Origin: Sweltsa coloradensis
Lineage: Eukaryota; Arthropoda; Insecta; Plecoptera; Chloroperlidae
Direction of reading: 5' to 3'
DNA: 64,000 nt
Assembly (NCBI GenBank): GCA_024449915.1
Contig: JAMZAV010002201.1
Location: 1 to 64,000, forward strand
Shown: piece by piece, positions 49,401-55,400 of the stretch
Position numbering within the stretch: position 1 is the first letter of the stretch
How the letters are laid out: every line of letters begins with the position of its first letter
Notes under the pieces: model-generated
Seen by the model: the letters and a program-made list of their open reading frames with translations, nothing else
Database searches by the model: none
Told to the model about the DNA's origin: nothing
Translations under genes and position numbers: made by a program

Positions 49401-52400
49401 AGGACGCATCACTGTACAGTACATAAATCGATAATCGAATGCATATCGATATCGAATGCATACAGAATGCGCGCATTATAAACATACAATCCAATACAAT
49501 ACATAACACATACAATTAAAAAGTTTTTTCTTGGGAATCCCTTAATCAGTCTGGTGAACTGTGGTTGGCCTATGTGAGCTTGTGCTTGTTAAAAAACCCT
49601 GTTAAAAAACATAGGACTAGGCCCTAACATTGTTCAAAATGTTTTGTTGTAAGAATGAAACTATGGACCATGGTGTATTCATTCATTGCATTGTAAATAA
49701 GAAATGTTTCTTGTACATTTTAATTTTCTTTGATTTTTCTTTTTTCTTGAAATGATTCTGAAAAATTGGGAGTCGTGTTATATTCGTGATCGTACTATAT
49801 TCGGTCCAATACGGTAGTGTAACACAGGTTACCGAGCATAATAATATTATGTAACTTATTTGTGTGGCTCGTTGGTCTCGTGGTTAGTCTACCTGCTTCC
49901 AATGCAGAAGGTCCAGGGTTCGATTCTCGCTAGGGTCAGAAGTTTTTTTAACTTCTGATTTGGACTTAAGTCCATCAGTTGTTGTGTTAGGAATTTGTAA
50001 ACGGTGACTTTGGAGCCGTCCTTGCAACGAGGCTCATAATAAATTTAAAGTTGTTCTGAATCGGCCTTGTTGATTCTGGCGTTGGTCCACGGGTGTTCGC
50101 ACTGTCCATACCACTGATTGCTATATTTCCTATTAAAAATATCGATCTTTGGTTTGTTATCGACTATCGTTCACTCGTCGATTGCGTCGGTGCCTGCAGG
50201 GTTGGCTTGGTCACTTTGGTTTACTATCCCCCACTGAAAATCAGTTGTGTAACTGATTGGGTAGACTCTAAATATGGATTTATTTATTTATTTATTTATT
50301 ATATATATTTATTGTTTATACAGTTATCATTAGTATTTCAAGAATTTGAAAAATAGGAAGTTGTGGCATTTTTAAAAGCATAGAAATTATTTATATATTC
50401 GTCTCTGATATCAGGTGGAAGAGGATTCTAAGTTCGAATAGCGTGGATTACGTACTGCTTAACCGAATAAGAAATAAAAATAGTTTTGGCAATGTCAGAT
50501 GGACATAATTGATCAACTTTGGCCTTTGTTCTGTTAAACTTTTTTTTAAATGGCCGATACTTTCACGTGAATAACAATTGCATCTGTTGCTAATGGCAGC
50601 CATTTTGTTAAACTCATATTTTAATTTTTACTATTTTAGACATCTTGCATTTTGAAGATGCGCTCTGTGGTAATGCAAGCCTTCCGTGATCATTATCTGA
50701 GCCGTGGATACTTCGAGGTGACTCCACCTACTCTGGTGCAAACACAGGTTGAAGGAGGGTCTACTATTTTCAAGTTGAACTACTTTGGGTATGCACTGTT
50801 TAACATTGATATTACTAATGTATGTATTGTATTCTGTTGCCCAGTTTACCTTGTCATGCCATTCCAGTAGAAATTTTTACTAAAGCTTATTTATTTACAT
50901 TAATTGCTTTCAGTGTATTAAGGCTAATTTCCAGGGACATTTACCACTATTTAAATATAAAAAAGAAGAACAACTAGAACCCCCATATTAGTTTTTAAAA
51001 ACAAGTAAAGCTATGATTAGGCCTAGAGATGGACCGAATCCACCCAAAAATTCCGATACACAAAAACTAATGCCGATACGTATTCCAATACTGATACCTA
51101 TTCCGATACCGATACAGTGTAACCTTCACAAAACATTTCCCAATGTAAGGTTTCCCCCGAATTAACGCCGTTTTTATTACGTCCAAAGAAAAATCACCGA
51201 TACGAAATTTCCTTCAAAAATGATTGAGTGACGAATTTCTGTAGCGCGATTAAAGTGTCATTTATTTAATTACCTAGTCAAAAGTTGTCACCCGCCCCGT
51301 AATAAGTGAGTGACGTTGTTTCCGTAGCGTAGAAGAAGTGTCATTTATATTATTATTTAGTCTAGAAATGTTGTCCGCATCATAATTAGTGAGTGATGTG
51401 TTTCCGTAGTGCAGTGTTATTTATTAGTCCAAAAGTTGTAATCCGTGACCTTTAATAAATCGTTTCAACAACATAACAGCTAATATTTAATACAATTCAG
51501 AAGTTCAAAAATCATCCCGATAGTTGTATTAAATATTAACAATTCCACCTACGGGAGTGTTTCCCGACAAACCAAATCGAGAAACATAACAGCTATTCAC
51601 TTGTTTTTTTTTTTATAATTCCTGAGATTCTTAGAACAGTTAGGTTTAATAATTATAATCAATAATTGGACTCGGCACGTTCTTTTAGTAAATTATTATA
51701 TTAAATTAATGGAAAAGCAATATTTCGGGTACTTTCAGTACCCTTCAAAAGGCAACAAACCAAACAAAACATAAAACTCCGTCTCCCAGCCAAGGTCGAC
51801 ACATCTAACAAACACTGCCATCTTGATCTCAATAAAAAATATATTCAAATAGAATATAATAATTAAGGAGAATGATTAAGGTATAATTTTTAATTTTTAT
51901 TTGAATATATTTTTTATTGAGATCAAGATGGCAGTGTTTGTTAGATGTGTCGACCTTGGCTGGGAGACGGAGTTTTATGTTTTGTTTGGTTTGTTGCCTT
52001 TTGAAGGGTACTGAAAGTACCCGAAATATTGCTTTTCCATTAATTTAATATAATAATTTACTAAAAGAACATGCCGAGTCCAATTATTGATTATAATTAT
52101 TAAGCTATTCACTTGTTTCATTCACCCCACCCCACCCTCCTTGACAACTGACAACCGAGATTCTTGACGTGGGATGTCAGAAAGTATGTATTCCACTAAA
52201 TGTTTACACCCTGTAGTCCGTGTAACAAGCGTAAAAACATTTCAAAGCCGGAAACCAGCACCAACATTTTGGAGCTGGTAAAAGACATTTTAGAATGTTA
52301 TTTTCACGGGGGACACGCTTGGTAGAAAATTAGTCACCTGTCATGGTGTCCTAAAGATGGCCACCAAAATAATTCTTAAAATTGCTGTAACTCAAGAAGT

Positions 52401-55400
52401 AATCATCGGACTTGAACAAACCAGGTATTGTTCTAATTGGGTTTTAATGCTCTACAAAAGATGTCGTTAGCTGGTTTACCACAAATGCAATAGTTGGATG
52501 AGCGTAGCGATCGTAGCGAGCGAAGCGAAGATTCCATTTCACTACACTGGAGAAAAAAATCCGGAATGTTTTTTTTTTTTCTTTTTTTTTTCTGTATTTT
52601 TGTCTGTTTGTCCACACGATTCCGGCTAAACCGATAATCCGATTGCGATGAAATTTTATGGAGACCTTCGAAATCTCTGAACTTAGAACTGCCAAGTTTT
52701 TGAGCGCAATCGGAAAAATTTTTCTCATGAAAATCGCAATTTTACGATTTTTTTCGATTTTTTTAAAATTTCTTCGACTTATAACACCTACATGCTTTAT
52801 TCGATTTTAATGATTTTTGCACAGAACCTTTATTTTATGAATTAAGATACTCGTGTGAAATTTGAGCGCAATTGAAAAAATATTTATCATAAAAATCGAA
52901 ATTTTACAGGTTTTTTCTTTTTTTAAACAATTCTTTGACTTATAACACCTACATGTTTTATCCGATTGTAATGATTTTTTCACAGAACCCTTATGTTATG
53001 AATTAATAGATAAGTGTTAAATTTGAGCGCAATCGAGAAGTTATTTCTTATAAAAATCGCAATTTTACGCTTTTTTTCTTTTTTTAACAATTTCAATTAA
53101 TTTTTAAAAAATTAAAAAATTAAAGTTAATTTTTAATTTAATTTAATTTAATTTAAAAAATTTCAATTATGTAATGATTTTGCCACAGAACAACAAAAAA
53201 TTCGCATAACACATGGCTGCTCAATGCACCAATTACGCTCATCCAACAACGCGGCGGGACTTAAGCGTTTTCCTAGTTTAAATTAAATTTACAGATTATT
53301 ACAATGTATTGCAATGATAGTACTTTTTAGTTTTTACTATATATATACGGTATGTATATAATTATTTATTGATTCATAGCAGTTGTCGTAAAAGTTTGCC
53401 CCGACTGAGGTTCGAACCCAGAACCTTCGGCTATTGTCATGGAAGTCAACATTCACAACAGCTAGCAGTTTAGTAAAGGTTTGTTCTGTTGTCCCGGTGG
53501 CTCAATTGGTAGGTTCTGGGTTCGAACCCCAGTCGGGGCAAACTTTTACGACAACTGCTATGAATCAATAACTATGTCCTTAAAGCGGGCTTATGCTTAA
53601 AAACCTTATATTCATATAATTATTTATACATTGAACTCGCTAGATTGCCACAAAATTTTCACACTGTACTAAAATAACGTCAATGAATACAAAAAATTTA
53701 GTCCTGAAACTAAATTCTTGTAACTTATTGATTAATTAATTAATGAAATTAAGCATTAATCAAATCCCAACTTAAAGTTTCTTATTCACGCACCACAATC
53801 ACATATTACAGGGTTGCCGTTTTTACGGATTTTATCCGTTTTAACGGATTTTGAGGGTGCAAAACGGATCAACGGATTTTTATTCCAATTCGCGGATTTA
53901 AAAAAAAAAAAAAATTGTTCTTTGTTTTACGCCGTTTTTAACTAGGGATGGTCAAAAAATCTATATTTCAATGCGATATCGATAAGTGGGAATATTTTTG
54001 ATGTATAAATAGTAAATACCAAAGTTTACACCAAAAATGCAAAATTTCAGGATTTTGGTGGAGGTACCGGGTAGGTAGTCTAAATTAAATTAACCTGGCT
54101 GGTGCATATGGTGGAGGTGCCGGGTCATAAAATGCGGTTATGAGATCGTAAAAATCGTTAAAAATGCATTTATGGTGATACCTCATCAACCCTATTTGGC
54201 CTCAAATCATTAAAAATAGGCCTACTCTTAATTTTTTTTTTCTTTCTATTTTTTTAAAACGATTACATTATGATTAAATCGATATCATATCGAAATTAGT
54301 ACATTTGGGCATGAAAAGGATTTTTAAGGATTTGGGTGTTTCATTTAAGGATTTCTAAGGATTTTTGATGTGCTCAAACAGGATTTTTATGTTTTCTTGG
54401 TGGCAAGCCTATATCATTTCTTAGTTTAAATAGCTACTCTTCCCGTCAATATTTCCTAAAAGTAACTTTAAATTGTCAAAGTAATTTTAGTTACTTTTTC
54501 CGACAAGGAACTCTTACCTTTTAAAAGTAACTTATGCAAGACTCTGCACTTTTCTGTTAGATGAACTTTTAATTGGGAGTTGGCATGCAATCGAATAAAT
54601 ACAGTATGTGTACAACTTGTATTCCAGCGAGGAGGCATACTTGACGCAGAGTTCTCAGCTGTACTTGGAGACTTGCATCCCTGCGATGGGAGACGTATTC
54701 TGCATCGCGCAGAGCTACCGCGCCGAGCAGAGTCGTACACGCCGTCATCTGGCCGAGTACACGCACATAGAAGGAGAGTGCCCGTTCATCACTTTCGATG
54801 ACCTGCTGGACCGGTTGGAGGATCTAATCTGTGACGTTGTGGACCGGGTGTTGGCCTCGCCATTTGGACACCTTGTGCAGGAGCTGAACCCTGTAAGTCA
54901 ACACAACTGTATTGTGGCCGAGAGAAATCAATTTCATTTTATTCCTGCATGTATACCAGTGGTGAAGCTGGGAATCAGCGAGCCCCCATCAATATGATGA
55001 GTTTCAAGCTAAGCTTATATGAGATTCAGTGGCTGTAGTGTTATACCTTGTAGTTTTAAGTGAGTGATTCGGAATAGATTTTATTCGATTGTTTACGAAA
55101 TATTGGCAGAGTGAAAGAGGAATTTATAAAAGCTACAGCTATCTTAACATTCTTTGTGTGGGAGACTACATCAATTTTAACATTTTAAAATTCATGTTCA
55201 GCACAGGCTTCTACTGGACTACTAGTTTCTTCTTAGTTATTAGAATACGTTGGACCAAGCTTATTAATTAGAAAAATAATTTTCCCTGCTAACAGCAGTT
55301 GCGGCGGCGGCAACATCGGCCGGTAAAGCTAGAAGCCACGCATAGACAACTGGAAGGTTATACATATTCGTTCAGTGTGTCGCTATCTGTGTGCAAATTG

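Larger units (their letters stand above)
44232..49508 (-). mobile_element. Ty3/gypsy retrotransposon, near full length (5277 bp), Mag/SURL-like
   Basis: LTRs at 44232-44444 and 49294-49508 start TGTTAT and end ATAACA. The element is flanked by a perfect 5-bp duplication CATAC (44227-44231, 49509-49513). On the - strand the order is gag, CCHC knuckles, protease, RT, RNase H, integrase. PBS-like TGGCGACGAGTAAAAGG adjoins the 5' LTR; the PPT AAAAAGGGAAGGAA adjoins the 3' LTR. The two LTRs differ by one substitution and two single-base indels, so insertion was recent. The ORF is broken by at least four frameshifts, which may be real or indel errors. It lies antisense in NARS intron 4. Domain style points to the Mag/K02A2.6 group; this is inference without a tree. 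Confidence 0.95.
43929..49814. mobile_element. TA-flanked TIR element, copy 2, split by gypsy
   Basis: The left end CCGTATCGGACCGAATATAG matches the inverted right end (CTATATTCGGTCCAATACGG) with one mismatch. TA flanks both sides (43927-43928, 49815-49816). Left and right parts align with copy 1, including GCACTCGCGTTATTT and CTGGTGAACTGTGGTTG. Subtracting the 5277-bp gypsy and its 5-bp duplication leaves about 600 bp. Confidence 0.87.
41345..50639 (+). other. NARS intron 4 (9295 bp)
   Basis: The largest intron. From left to right it holds a hAT element (41520-42437), a TA-flanked TIR element (42601-43324), and a second copy of that element (43929-49814) that has received a gypsy retrotransposon (44232-49508). 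A tRNA-derived SINE follows (49862-50310). Very little unique sequence remains. Confidence 0.88.
50789..54627 (+). other. NARS intron 5 (3839 bp)
   Basis: Contains a hairpin retroposon (51591-52118), a hAT-like fragment (about 52160), a copy of the CTAGGAAAACGC family (about 52494-53284), an inverted SINE-like palindrome (53366-53571) and a hAT-like element start CAGGGTTGCC (53810). No extra exon was recognised. Confidence 0.82.

Noticed and set aside
49862..49937. A functional tRNA-Gly(UCC) gene
   Set aside because: The boxes and anticodon loop are tRNA-like, but the acceptor ends do not pair and the sequence continues into a SINE body with the family 3' tail.
53392..53540. tRNA genes on both strands
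   Set aside because: Both arms share only the T-arm/B-box half. No complete cloverleaf can be formed, so they are SINE pieces in inverted order.
54569..54801. Antisense and alternate-frame ORFs over NARS exon 6
   Set aside because: They are shadows of the conserved coding exon.
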